From positions 32,423,596 to 32,487,595 of the forward strand of contig CM019697.1 of the NCBI GenBank assembly GCA_009760885.1: DNA of 64,000 nucleotides. Reading direction: 5' to 3'. The position numbers were made by a program, and so were the translations under genes. Source of the DNA: Achatina immaculata. Lineage: Eukaryota; Mollusca; Gastropoda; Stylommatophora; Achatinidae. Positions 19,202 to 30,648 of the stretch are shown piece after piece. Each line of letters begins with the position of its first letter. Position 1 is the first letter of the stretch. The notes below the pieces were generated by a model that made no database searches, was not told where the DNA came from, and worked only from the letters and a program-made list of their open reading frames with translations.

Positions 19202-20402
19202 GGTTCTAAGGACTGTTTGAGCCGGAGGTGGGGCAGGGGATAAGCTCTCCACCCCAGTGAAATGTCTCCAAGGCATGCGTCTCAAATAGCCTCTGACAAT
19301 CAAGTCCAGCTCCTGGCCTTCTCGTGGCAGAACTGTTCAAACTGACAGGAGAAGGGTCGAAGGCGAATATCTAGCGCCTGAAAACCAGACGCTTCGGGTA
19401 GATGAGAGTCATGTTTGGTAGCTTATCTACCGTTGCTGGCGAGACTCTTCAGCTGCCGTGCGACACTATGGAAAAGGTGAAAGAAAGAGGTCAGGGCTGC
19501 ACCTCTGGTCTGGAGGTTGGTCACGTCCTATGTGCACTCATATCGGGCGAAATGTCTGAACCGGCTTAACCCAGAGGTTAAGATCCTGCTGGCCAGATTC
19601 TTCAGATGCCGCGCGTGGAATGAAACTCCTCCCGGGCAAATGAAGAAAATGCGATAAAGCAACTAGGGTTGCAGTGCGGCGTCGACGTGAAAAGGTGATG
19701 GAAAGGACAAAGTGAAGCTTAGTCGGTATGTCTAGTGGTCTCGCGGCGAGAGCTACTCATACCACGGCACCTCTGCTCTATGGGCCGGCCACGTCCATAT
19801 ACACCCATACTGGTGAATTATACCTAAAACGGCTTAAACCAGGGGTGAAACTTGATGGCTACTCATGTCACGGTACCTCCGCTCTAGAGGTCGGTCACGT
19901 CCTAAACACGCCCATACTGGGATAATATGCCTAAACCGGCTCAATCCACGGATGAAACTTACTAGTGGCGAGGATTCGTCCTCCTGGGCAAAAGCTCCGT
20001 ACTGGTCACAACTAGGAAGAGTAGCGGCACGACTACAAAATGCTGAAGTCGGAGACACTGGACCAGTGCAGTCTAGATAGGCAACCACCTCTCACCCGGC
20101 GGGGATGTTTGCGTATCCTAATCACGCTGAGGTTTTCCAGTGAGAAAGTACAACTCTAGATTAAACTGGTGGAACGAAAACCACGGTGGCACGCAATTCC
20201 GCTTCTGAGACCCACCAAGAATACAGGATCAAGCCCTGCGATACTCTGAACCTCTTGTGATCCTCTCGTTGATCTCGTGTGGTCTTTTCGAGGACCACAA
20301 TGGGACCACTGGACCTATCGAGAACCACAGAAGTAAATTCAGGAGGATGACGGGGTGGTCTTGGTAGTAGAAGCGAACGAAGAAGAAAAAGAAGAAGAGT
20401 AA
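19202..20402. mobile_element. Unclassified 1.2-kb TSD-flanked element with internal repeats
   Basis: The insert is flanked by the 14-bp direct repeat ATCATAGCAACAGC (19,188-19,201 and 20,403-20,416). The host L-C reading continues across it, so the boundaries are well supported. It is relatively GC-rich against AT-rich flanks. A 107-bp tandem dimer (starts near 19,752 and 19,859, CTACTCAT..CACGG) and a related third unit near 19,512 share GGTCACGTCC and a CGGCTTAA-like block. The 3' side ends in a GAAGAA-rich tail. Only short frames occur, for example 27 codons from 19,262 beginning MSPRHASQIASDNQVQLLAF. The target duplication and simple tail suggest non-autonomous retrotransposition using a non-LTR RT. 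The family is not known to me. Confidence 0.8.
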
Positions 20403-20585
20403 ATCATAGCAACAGCAAAAATCAGTGGAAAAAGATGCAGGGTAAGACCAAGAAGAAAAAACATAATGGACATTCTCACAAAAATTACCAAATTAGATAG
20501 GAGAAAGAACGAGTACCAGGATTTGTGGGGAAGCATGATCTCCAACGCCCACTGGCACTGTACCTGATGATAATAAGTCACCATG
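20403..20585 (+). pseudogene. L-C retrotransposon, part 2 (C-terminus and tail)
   Basis: The reading resumes as IIATAKISGKRCRVRPRRKN, then DILTKITKLDRRKNEYQDLW and SMISNAHWHCT with a stop, followed by GATGATAATAAG. This matches the end of the copy at 13,652-13,900. The first 14 bases repeat the sequence just left of the insertion. Confidence 0.8.
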
Positions 20586-20629
20586 AAGTAGCAGAAACGA
20601 CTTGAAACATACATATAAATATAATAGCT

Positions 20630-22667
20630 AGTTAGTCGTTTGCATATCCCTTGCGGAACTTTGCCTCCCTAACAGCTCTCATGTAGGCCTCTCTTTTGTA
20701 AGCAAGATGGCCTGCTGCTGATGCATCCAATTGCAGAACATCAACGATGTCTTGCAGCCATCTTCGCCTTTGTCTTCCTCTCTTTCTTTTTCCCGTTATG
20801 TATCGTTCCAAGACGGTCCTCTCTAAATTATATTGACGTTTAATATATTCAAAATATTTAAGTTTTCTTTCTTTAATCTTATTTACTATATGTTTGTTCT
20901 TTTTTTGTGTTCATGATATTTGAAGAACTCTTCTGTAGCATTTACATTCAAAGGAATGTATGTGTTTCTCAGCTGTTTTGTTAAGTGTCCATGTCTCACA
21001 GGCATATGTTGTGATGGGAAAGATGCGGGCCCTTAAAATCTTATGTTCCTTTCCACAGCTTCTTTAATTGTTTTTATTCTGAAGAGCGAGAGATGTCCTC
21101 CTTTTGATTTCCCTCATTGTTTCTCCATTATTAGTTAGCAGTGATCCAAGATATTAAAAACTCTCCACTTCTTCCAATTTGTACTGACTGATATGTATTT
21201 CAGCTGCCTTGTTTGTTTTGTCAGCTGTCATCAATTTAGTTTTCTTCACATTAAGATAGACGTTTTGTTCTTCATTATTTTTACGGACTGACATAATTAG
21301 TTTTTCCATTCCTTTTTGTGTTGTGGACAGTAATACTGTGTCATCCGCATATCTAATGCCTGGAATTTCATAACATCCAATTGTTATGGCATCCTAATAT
21401 TCTTTGTCTACATCTTCTCTAACATTCCTTATTATATTTTCAGTTTACAAGTTAAATAAGTAAGGTGACAATATGCACCCCTGACAGATCGCTTGTTTTA
21501 TATCAAACCAAGTTGTTGTTTCACCATTTATTCTTACTGCTGCCTGTTTTTCTTGATACATCAGTGATATTAATTAAATCACATGTGTTGGAAATTCCAT
21601 TCTTTGCAGTATTTCCCAAAGTTTCTGGTGTTGTACACAATCAAATATCTTTGAACAGATTATAAAAGATAAATATAGATTAAATTAAACTCTCTGCATT
21701 TCTCTATTATTAATATTATATTGAATATATTTCTCTTGATCCACTTCCTTGTCTGAAACCAGCTTGGATCATATTGACGTCTTCTTCTATTTTCTTACGA
21801 AATTTACCAATTATGATTTTTAACAGAATTTTACTGGCATGGCTAATCAGGGCAACAGTTCTGTAGTTTGTTCATAATTTAAGTTACCCTTTTTCAACAG
21901 TGGTATGAATACAGTTCTTTTCATTTCTTTTGGCCAAATACCTGAATGCCATATCTTTTTACATAGTGCATGATAGATTGTTGCACATTCCTTTCCTCCT
22001 GCTTTAATAAATTCAGCTGTTATCTCATCACATCCTGGTGATTTACCATTTTTCATATTCTTTATTGCCCATAAAACTTCTTCTATTGTCGGTTCGGGTT
22101 CTTTCTCCTCCAATAATAATTCACACTGTTGAGTTCTGCTTTCACGGTCGGTTGTTTCATACATTCCTTTGCAATATTCCTTCCATCTTTCTAGAATTTT
22201 CTCTGTCTCTGTCAAAGTCTTCCCCATCTCGTCACAAACCACATTTAGCTTATATGTGACATTTCTCGTCAATGTCTTCATTTCCTTAAACATTTCAGTA
22301 CCTCTTCTACATTTTTGATGTCCTTCTATTCTTTCACAGCAATCTTGTGTGTATTGTTTTTTTTTAATCTTTCTTATGTTTCTTCGTACTTCTTTTGTTA
22401 AAGATTTATATTGATCCCTGCTGTTATTTGTCACTTTCCATTTCGTCTTCATTTCTCTTCATTGTTTTATTCGTTCTAGTGTGCCTGGTATAATCCTCTC
22501 ATTCTTGTGTGTTTTTTTTTTACTGGAACTATAACGTTAGATGTTGTTATTAAGATATCTCTGACCTGTGTAGCCAGTTCACTTGGTGTCATCTCCTCCT
22601 GTATAGCCATCAGTATCACGAAACGGTATATAAAATATAAATATATACATACCATCATAAGTGACAA
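20630..22667 (-). pseudogene. L-B retrotransposon, longest copy
   Basis: About 2 kb of L-B lies on the minus strand. An intact frame at 21,847-22,452 encodes the region before and into the RT: KTKWKVTNNSRDQYKSLTKE, EKILERWKEYCKGMYETTD, EVLWAIKNMKNGKSPGCDEI and KEMKRTVFIPLLKKGN. Degenerate palm sequence follows, including the GCADDTVLLS-equivalent near 21,340 and the connection domain near 20,940-21,200. The 3' end at 20,635 (GCATATCCCTTGCGGAACTT) lacks a clear tetranucleotide tail. No endonuclease domain is seen upstream of 22,667, so the copy is 5'-truncated. This copy links the fragments at 1-389 and 2,241-2,892 as one family. Confidence 0.85.
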
Positions 22668-23309
22668 CTTTCATATATTTGGGGCACATCAAAATAAACG
22701 ATCGTTACTGTGAAATGCAAAACTGGACAGAAAAATATGAATGCTCAAATGCACTTTGAGTAGAATGAAAAAAGTTCTTGCACTGAAATATATAAGGAAG
22801 CAACAGAAGGTGAGGATCATCAGATGCTAAGTATACTCCACACCCTTCTTTGCTGCAGAAGCAAGGACAATGAATCAGAAAATGGAAAAGAATACTGAAG
22901 TATTTAAAATGCAGATAAATAGTTAGATAAATACACATGTTTTCTTCTGGCTGGACTGGAGGGCGACGGTAGAGGATTAGAACCAATTGAATGAAGTAAA
23001 AAAAAATTGCCATGAGTATAGCACAAAATAATATTTTTTCTGTTTAATAAATAAGTTTTTACAATTTCTGTTTTATCTGAATATTTTACTATATCTCTGG
23101 GATATGTGAGAATGATACACATGTTTCTCTGAGTTTTCACTTCGTGAATTTTAATTTAAACTTGCTGTCATTCGTTTCTTGTCATATTTCAGCACCTTCT
23201 CCGATTCTTACAAAAGAGAATTATGTTTTGTCACTGAATGGAAGTCTCTGAAACGTATTCGGAATTTGCATTTAATTTCTTCTATACAACACTGCACCAT
23301 AAGAAATAA
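22668..23309. other. Unassigned AT-rich sequence
   Basis: No domain, array or RNA gene was recognised. A 102-codon minus-strand frame at 22,705-23,013 has no recognisable feature. Confidence 0.45.
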
Positions 23310-23604
23310 CAATTATGTTGGCAAAAATGCAGATAAAGCCATTGACAACAATTATTGAGGAAAGACGCTGGCGATGGTTGGGACTTGTGCTCCGAATGAC
23401 TGACAACTCGCTACCAAAAATAGCACAGAGGAACAGAAGTAAGGGTAGACCAAAAGTCACACGGAGAAGAACAACAGAGAGAGTGTTCAGCAATAGAGAG
23501 CTCACCTAGGCAAGAGCGAAACAAAAGGCAAAGGACAGGCATTTGTGGAAAACTTTTGCGGAAGCCCCATGTGCCCTGGGCACTTAAGATTCAGAAAAAG
23601 AGAA

Positions 23605-23638
<34 letters not shown>

Positions 23639-23660
23639 AAGAAAGAGAGAGAGAGAGAGA
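23310..23660 (+). pseudogene. L-A retrotransposon C-terminal fragment with (AG)n tail
   Basis: The frame encodes KMQIKPLTTIIEERRWRWLG, VLRMTDNSLPKIAQ, NRSKGRPK and RRRTTERVFSNRELT. After a stop it continues as ARAKQKAKDRHLWKTFAEA and CALGT. The 3' end GCACTTAAGATTCAG is followed by about 70 bp of AG-rich repeat. It preserves the junction region deleted in the 9.5-12.3 kb copy. Confidence 0.85.
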
Positions 23661-23666
23661 GAGAGA

Positions 23667-23790
23667 GCACTGAATTGCTTTCAAATGCTACAGAGGAGTT
23701 ATTCAAATATAGTGCGCACAAAATAAAACAAATACATCCATACTACAAGAACTTAATAGTGAAGAAGGTTAGCTAGTAAAGAGGATTAAA
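23667..23790 (+). pseudogene. L-B retrotransposon scrap
   Basis: Directly after the L-A tail, the plus strand resembles the L-B segment encoding FQCYRGVIQI and TSILQELNSEEG, ending near VKRIK. It is about 120 bp with no family 3' end, so its boundaries are uncertain. Confidence 0.65.
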
Positions 23791-24970
23791 CTCTGGCTGT
23801 ATTTCATTGTATATCTTATTTATACACACTTGCTGTTCTACGTAAAATAAAAATTCATCACAAGACAAAATAAGAAGATGAAGTAGCACGGTACAACATC
23901 ATTTGGTGAGTACAGGACATGGATGTAAGGGCGTGTATGATGCATTTTCTTATATTATTGAAAAGTTATTATAATATAAATTGTTTTGCTTTATATATAG
24001 TTCATATTTTATGAATTTTTTATATTTTCTTTTTTGCTCATCAAACAAATATTGTTATTTTAATAAGACACGTAATTATTATCTTACATTAAAGTTCTTT
24101 CTTTTTTTATATTTTATTTCAGTGTTATCTTTTACAATCTTTTCATGTGACATATTTCTCCAATGTTTCTTTCTATTGTTAACTTTTCTCTATTCCTTTC
24201 CAAGTATAGACGCTAAGTGAGATGGTTTGATCTAGTAACATAAAAGTTACACACATGAACGACACAAAGTCCTGTAAGACAGACTCTCCACTGTCACCCA
24301 GGCACAACATCTCACATGACGGACGTGTAGGTGACATGACATGATTACCAAGGCTGATCATCAAGTAACATCAGGTGCGTTTAACGGATATCTCAGGATG
24401 ATGATAGTGAAGCTCATCAAGTCACACATTATATTATTCCCGACAACATGCAGATGACAGGATCAAATGTCTCAATCTAGCACAGTCAGTTGGGAGCCAC
24501 CAAAAACTATAAAGCGTAAGGAAAACAAATATGTCCGTTTCTTTCATTCTCGACGCTGACTGTAGACTTTATAGCAGCAGCACTACATCCTCTCAGTACA
24601 AGACGAAAGCTCAGACTAACTCAAGAAAGCACTGTCCTCGTACTTTCAAAACTGACGCTGAAACTTTCTCAACATTCTCGGGCAAAATCAAAACTGGGCT
24701 CCCGTCATCCGGGGTCAATCATTCTGATAGCTCAAGCATTAACAATACTCAGGGGCGTTAACTTTACTTAGTGATTTTTCCAGCATTGCATATGCTTGCC
24801 CACTTAACCGTCACACCCCTAATAGTTTCTTGTGAATGTTTCTTCTATATGTGATATTTTATATTTATGTGAATAATACATTATTATCCTTCAAATATCT
24901 TTAACCAGTGGTTCTTGCATATTTCTAAACTTGAAATTAGACTTGCAAATGAAATACATTTCTGATGAAC
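23791..24970. other. AT-rich flank downstream of the GPCR
   Basis: No transposon or second gene was recognised. The sequence is AT-rich with T-tracts around 23,980-24,200. On the minus strand 24,840-24,970 would be the GPCR 3' UTR. I did not find a convincing AATAAA there. Confidence 0.4.
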
Positions 24971-26095
24971 TTATCTTACGGGGCTCAAGATATTTCTAAA
25001 TGTAGAGTTATACTTGTAATAAATGAAGAAGCCAACGCTTGCGTAGATAATCTGAAAGACATCCGTTAGCCAGTTCGTGGACCGGTAGATGTATTCAAAA
25101 CGTCCACGAATTGTTAGTCTGGGCTCCAGGAATCCGGCAATCGTCATGACTATTTTGAGAGTGTTGCAGCTAATGTACACTACAGATATAAGTGTCACCT
25201 GCTGAATAACATGAAGGTCCTTACGGCTTAACTTGCTGGCACCAGCGTGGGCGTCGTGTATGGATGGATCCTGGAGTATCATGAGCACAATAGTAGAAGA
25301 AAGAAAGGCGCCCCTGCCGACTTGGTCATCTGAGCCGAACTTTGACCTGTACCGGAAATGAGACGCTGCTACGAGACACCGTGTCGTAACTATGACACAG
25401 ATGACAACGACGACCTGCGAGGGCATGATCAAGCCGACGTCTCTCAGACCCCATGTGACCTTTCTCACCAAATCTCTCTCTGAGGACAACAGGAGCATGG
25501 GTCTTGACGCGTTTATTCGTCCATCATGTTGCAACGTTATGTTCATGAACGCGAATATGGGAGAAAAGGTAACGAGGCAAATAACGAGGCTTACTCCGAG
25601 TATTAAAAGTGATCTTTGACTTGTGAAAACATGCTTGAAACTGAGTGGCTTGACCACACACATGCATCTGGCTACAGCCAGAAACGTGGTAACCGTGACT
25701 GTAAATGTGTACACGATGTGACCAATCTGAGCAAAGTAAAACTGAATGGCATAAGGGTCTATTGTAAACCAAACGGTGAAGTCTGAAAGTTTTTCTGCTA
25801 CCAAGAATCCTGTAGAGATTGCTCGAAGAAGTCTAGCGAGGAGAAAGAAGAGATTAGTCACTGATAAAACCAGGAAAGATATCGTGACTCCGTCAGTAAG
25901 ACCCATGGACAGGAATGTTTTAATGTTGATGATGTTGCTGACCACACCTAGGGCTGATATCAGTGAGCCAGCCCCGGTGTACCATATCATGAAGGTCGTG
26001 AACTGTGACTCGGTGATCACTGTGTCCATATCCATGACTGAGCCGTGAGACTTCTTACACCGAGGCAAGAATTTGATGTCCGTCACAACCGTCAA
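24971..26095 (-). CDS. Class A (rhodopsin-like) GPCR, putative gastropod chemosensory-type receptor
   Basis: An intact, intronless 374-codon frame encodes a seven-helix receptor of the plasma membrane that would signal through G proteins. Approximate helices are TM1 35-57 (with Asn54 in GVVSNIINI), TM2 68-92, TM3 118-144, TM4 162-184, TM5 222-243, TM6 296-318 and TM7 341-361, with a short C-tail. The TM3 end reads LAVARCMCVVKPLSFKHVFT. This is a DRY variant (ARC) in a context familiar from large gastropod orphan/chemoreceptor families. Asn81 replaces the usual Asp of TM2. TM7 lacks NPxxY and has YASVGFFIYYKY. No Cys is visible at the TM3 start or in loop 2, so the usual disulfide is absent. 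NIT (185) and NAS (195) are possible glycosylation sites. Met21 or Met23 could be alternative starts. The ligand is unknown. Confidence 0.88.
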   Translation of the reverse strand: MTVVTDIKFLPRCKKSHGSVMDMDTVITESQFTTFMIWYTGAGSLISALGVVSNIINIKTFLSMGLTDGVTISFLVLSVTNLFFLLARLLRAISTGFLVAEKLSDFTVWFTIDPYAIQFYFAQIGHIVYTFTVTVTTFLAVARCMCVVKPLSFKHVFTSQRSLLILGVSLVICLVTFSPIFAFMNITLQHDGRINASRPMLLLSSERDLVRKVTWGLRDVGLIMPSQVVVVICVIVTTRCLVAASHFRYRSKFGSDDQVGRGAFLSSTIVLMILQDPSIHDAHAGASKLSRKDLHVIQQVTLISVVYISCNTLKIVMTIAGFLEPRLTIRGRFEYIYRSTNWLTDVFQIIYASVGFFIYYKYNSTFRNILSPVR

Positions 26096-26645
26096 TCACA
26101 GTGTATATACCGATTTTCCTGTTTTTGTTTGTGGAGTATTTGAGGATGTGAGATTAAAATTTGCTTGCTTATAAGTCGTCACCATGGAGGGCGAAGGATA
26201 GTTTGATTTCGTCTTGTTTAAAAAACAAGCTGGGCGTTTAGAACCCGGGGCTGTCCCGTGCACCACTCGTACTGTCACGTGGTTCCATGACTGCTATCTA
26301 CATTTTAAATAATTGCTTGTCAGTTGTTTGACTAAATCAGTTATTTCCTACCCAGGTCGATACCCAGATTAGGATCTCGGGGTGACTGATGTTGGGTGAT
26401 CTGAAGATATTGTGAAAAACATTTGAAAAAAAGGTACTTAAGCAGGTAAATCCTGCGTCTTTCTGTTTTCAGAAACTACCAACATGGCGGCAAGAACACT
26501 CACTACAGCTAATTAAAATAAGTTTTTGTTGTTTCCGTGGGTTGCGGGTCACGTGTCATTGTCGGCTAAGGGTTTCCGTCCAAGGAGAGAGGAGTTATTA
26601 CGTCACGTGACATCACTGTTACTACGAAAGTTCCAGGGTGTGTGA
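26096..26645. promoter_or_regulatory. Upstream flank of the GPCR, no defined promoter
   Basis: This is where the promoter and 5' UTR of the minus-strand receptor should lie. No TATA box at a plausible distance was identified with confidence, and no transposon was recognised. The label is positional only. Confidence 0.3.
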
Positions 26646-26797
26646 AAGCATATATCTTATCTTCTTATCTTATCTTATATCCTTCCCGTGCCGTTAAACG
26701 TCACATAGGGCTCGCAAAGTAGTTCGCCAATTTTTCCTGTCTTCGGCGAGTCTTTCAACCTCATCAAAGGATTTTATGCCTGTTAACTTGGCCTCTA
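26646..26797 (-). pseudogene. L-D retrotransposon 3' fragment
   Basis: The minus strand encodes EAKLTGIKSFDEVERLAEDR and KNWRTTLRALCDV with a stop, then CGGCACGGGAAGGATATAAG and a TAAGATAAGA-type tail. The same end occurs at 30,500-30,637 and 46,540-46,680. It is truncated at about 26,797, exactly where the fold-back element begins. Confidence 0.88.
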
Positions 26798-27793
26798 AAA
26801 AGACGAATAGAAAGTATGAGAATGTATAAATGAAAAACATACAACATCCAATATTTCGGCGTGTGCCTTTTTCGAGGATTACATACACAAACAAAACACA
26901 TATATAACTAAAATAAAATATTATCTTAGTGGCATCCTCCTAAGTAGGAAGCACAAGAATGCATGTTCCATTGACGAAGCATGGAGACCATGAGGGAGGG
27001 GGGCACAAATGATAGCAGATGAAGCCAGTCGTAAATAAGAGTAGGGGAAAGGGATGGAAACAGGTGGGGGAAGGTTAAGGGGGAAAGGGAAGGGCAATAG
27101 ATATCTGTAGGTTGCTAGAGAAGCAGGTGTCGGGAGGTCCTAGAACAGCGCCTTATTTTCCAGGCTGGCTGTCTCCACCCAGCTAGCATTAACAATGTCT
27201 TCAGCTTCCTTTAACTTCTTTAGTTTTCCACTTTTTTTTACTCTACTTTCTCGTTTCTCTCTCCTAGCTTCTCTCCCCCTCCCCACTGCCACCTTCTCTT
27301 CTTCTCTGGTGGCCTATAAGTGTTTATTGCTCCTCCAGGTCTTGTCCTTCATTCACCAGTTTCATATTATCTCCTTGCTTTCCTCGCCCCTCCCCACCAC
27401 GATTTGCGTCTCTAGCGGCCTACATGTGTTTATAGCCACTTCTCTTCGTTCCTGCAGTCCTTCTTTCATTATCTCTACGCTTCACCACCCCACCCCCCGA
27501 CACCTGCTTCTCTAGCGACCTTCAGGTATCTATTGCCCTCCCCTTTCCCCATTCCCCACTTGTTTCTATCGCTTTCCCCGCCTCTTATTTCCGATTGGCT
27601 TCATCTGCTATCATTTGTGCCCTCCCCCCCCCCCCAAACCACGTGGTCTTTATGCTTCGTCAATGAGACACGCATTTTTGTGTTTCCTATTTAGGTTTGT
27701 GTAATGTAATCCTCGAAAAATGCTCACGCCGTAATAGTGGATGTTGTGTTTTTCACTTATACATTCTCATATTTTCTATTCGTTTTTTTTCTC
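26798..27793. mobile_element. Fold-back element 1 with about 300-bp inverted arms
   Basis: The left arm (26,798-27,141) and right arm (27,496-27,793) are inverted copies. Matching blocks include CGAATAGAAA, GAGAATGTATAA, CGAGGATTACAT, CATTGACGAAGCAT, GGCACAAATGATAGCAGATG and CTAGAGAAGCAGGTGTCGGG. The left arm has about 45 extra bases near 26,900. The centre (27,142-27,495) holds about three degenerate 110-bp units with a TCTCTAGCGGCCTACATGTG-like core, and the last overlaps the right arm. Each arm has a GGC.CACGCCGAAAT-type hairpin motif shared with the element at 49,701-50,180. No protein is seen. A Penelope-related origin is a hypothesis. Confidence 0.75.
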
Positions 27794-28675
27794 ACTTTAC
27801 TCACTCACTCTACCACCTTGTAAAACTGCGCCATACACCTCTATCTGCCTTAATTTTTTTGTACCAGTTTTTACTGCAGTCGCCATCCTTTTATCTATGG
27901 CTAAAATGGTTGAGCGAAACGAAATTTTTATCCCTAAGCGAGGAAGAATTTAAACTACGCTAAGTTATGAAAACAAATAAAAGATCAAATATTGTGGGGT
28001 ATCTTACCCCTGATTCTCTAGCCCAGACAGTGGGTTGTAGTGCGCTACAAAGAGTCACGTCCAAAATGTTGAACTGCAGACTTCGAAGAGTTTGTTCACT
28101 GGAGCGTTGAAAACACACAAAGATTATTTTGAAAGAAGTCAGAAATCACTGAAATGAATTGATTATTTCCTCGTTCTTGATACTGATCTTTGAAAAAAAA
28201 GACAGATTTATCCAATATTATGGTCTTTTTTGTATGTTTTCTAAGCAGTTGTATGAGCAGCGAAGACGTTTGTGCATTAGACCTTCATGCCGATTTAGGT
28301 TGATAGATCGTGTACAGACACGCCCCTGTCAAGCAGGCAGCAAAACTGGGTACTTTGTTATTCTTATAGTTTAGCAAATAAAGCCAACTAGGCCTGATAC
28401 TGAATATATCTCTGTTTTTACATTTGGGGCAGAGAAAGGAATATGTAATGAGCTAGTGCTATGTGTGGTTGCTTCGCTCTTTACACTTGAGTAAGAGACA
28501 GATGTCCAGGTAGTGATAGCGTTTCGCTCAAATGAAAACAGTAAAAATGTTTACCATTTAATACATCAGCATTACTTTACAAGAAAACTATAAATGTGTT
28601 GAACGGATGTTAACTATAAAGTCTTCTGTGTTTCTATGAGATCTTACACGCGCATACTATTATTTAAACTACTCT
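27794..28675. other. Unassigned sequence
   Basis: No domain, array or RNA gene was recognised between the fold-back element and the L-D target duplication. Confidence 0.45.
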
Positions 28676-28686
28676 AGCACATGATA

Positions 28687-30637
28687 GCACCCATGGAAGT
28701 ATATTCATGAAAGACGAGCAGTCAAATTAGACATGTTGAGTGCAAAAACAGATCTTGGAAAAGATCTGGTGAAAGCAACATACAAAGAAATAGACAAGAA
28801 AGTAAAAAGTTCAGCTAGAAGGGATAAAAGAGAATACATAGACAATATGGCGAAAGAGGCAGAAAAAGCAGCAAAAACAGAAGACAGCAAAACTTTATAT
28901 AACATACAAAAGAGGCTAACAGGTACTATTACGTCTAAAGAAAGACCAATCCTTAGCAAAACTGAAACCCTATTAACATCAAATAAAGACCAAAAGCAAA
29001 GATGCGCTGAAGACTTCCAAGATATACTTAATCGACCACACCCAAAAGAATTGTTAAACCTTGAAACTGACTTACCAGCCCCACAACTAAATGTCAACCT
29101 AGATGAAATTCAATTGCATTAAATTGAAAAAGCAGTGAATTTAATGGCTAACAACAAAGCTGCAGGTGAAGATGAAATAACAGCCGAAATGCTAAAAGCT
29201 ATCAATAGTGACAACATGAGACAACTACAGAGAATGTTTAACAAGATTTGGAAAGAAGAGAAGGTCCCTTCTAATTGGAAAAAAGGAATCATTGTTAAAA
29301 TACCCAAAAAAAGGCAACCTTAGTGATTGTAACAACAGGAGAGGAGTAACCTTAATATCAGTTGTGTCAAAAGTATTTTGCAAGGTCATTTTGAAAAGAT
29401 TCAAAGATATAGTGGATACTGCAATGAGAGAAGAACAAGCAGTATTTCGAAAAGGGAGAAGCTGTCTCGACCATATATTTATTCTCAGAATAATACTTCA
29501 AGAACATATTGAAAAGCAGAAACCATTAATACTGAACTTCATAGATTTTAAAAAGGCATTTGATAGCATACACAGAGATTCATTATGGAGAATTTTAAGT
29601 CTATATGGAATACCATCTAAAACTGTCAACATCATTAAGGACTTTTACAATGGATATGTTTGTGCAGTCAAGACAGAAGAAGGGATGAATGAATGGTTTT
29701 AGATTGAAACAGGTGCGAAATAAGGATGTATACTGTCTCCTTTACTTTTTGGGATTACAATAGACTTCATAATGAAAAAATGCTGCACAGGTAACACAGG
29801 TATTGACTGGGTACATGGGACCCAACTAGAAGATCTTGGTTTTGCTGATGACATAACTCTTATCAGTAATAATGTGAATTCCATGCAAGAAAAAACAGAG
29901 CGCGTCTCTTCAATGGCTAGAAAAATAGGACTTGAAATTAACAAGGACAAAACAAAAATAATGAAAATTCCCCTCTATCAAAATGGAAAAATACACATAG
30001 AAGGGACAGATATTGAAGAAGTCAATCAATTTGCATACCTTGGCAGCTACATAGACTAGGATGGTGACACTAAAAAGGAAGTTAGGATCAGAATTGCAAA
30101 AGCAACATCAATCTTCAAGAATCTTGAGAACATATGGAATTCAAAAGTTATAAGCACAAAAACCAAGTTAAGACTATCTAATTCAAATGTAATATTCACC
30201 CTCATTTATGCATGTGAAAGCTGGAAAACAAATAAAGAAATTAGATTGTTTTGAAAACAAATGCATAAGGAAAATACTCGGCATCAAGTGGAACGAATTC
30301 AAGAATAATGCAGAGATAAGACAGATGACTGAACAACAACCAATCTCATGGGTGATCAGGAAAAGGAGATGGACATATGTTGGTCACTTGATGAGAAGAA
30401 ATGATCAGAGAATCCCAAAACAAGCTATCAAGTGGAACACAACAGGCCGAAGAAAAAGAGGCAGACCGCGTGAAACTCTGAAGAGGACATTGTTAAGAGA
30501 GGCCAAATTAACAGGCATAAAATCCTTTGATGAGGTTGAAAGACTCGCCAAAGACAGGAAAAATTGGCGAACTACTTTGCGAGCTCTATGTGACGTTTAA
30601 CGGCACGGGAAGGATATAAGATAAGATATAAGATATA
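28687..30637 (+). mobile_element. L-D non-LTR retrotransposon, 5'-truncated, with 11-bp target duplication
   Basis: The insertion is flanked by AGCACATGATA at 28,676-28,686 and 30,638-30,648. From the left it encodes a basic coiled linker (KKVKSSARRDKREYIDNMAK), then RT: NNKAAGEDEITAEMLK, SNWKKGIIVKIPKK, frameshift, EEQAVFRKGRSCLDHIF, motif A LNFIDFKKAFDSIHRDSLW, GAK.GCILSPLLF (one stop) and motif C LGFADDITLISNN. The C-terminal region has NQFAYLGSYID, IYACESW, GHLMRRNDQRIPKQAIKW, GRRKRGRPRETLKRTLL and LRALCDV. Few lesions are present: stops near 29,119, 29,700, 29,722 and 30,057 and frameshifts near 29,310 and 30,235, so insertion was fairly recent. The endonuclease is missing. The tail is TAAGATATAAG-like. 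Confidence 0.92.
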
Positions 30638-30648
30638 AGCACATGATA

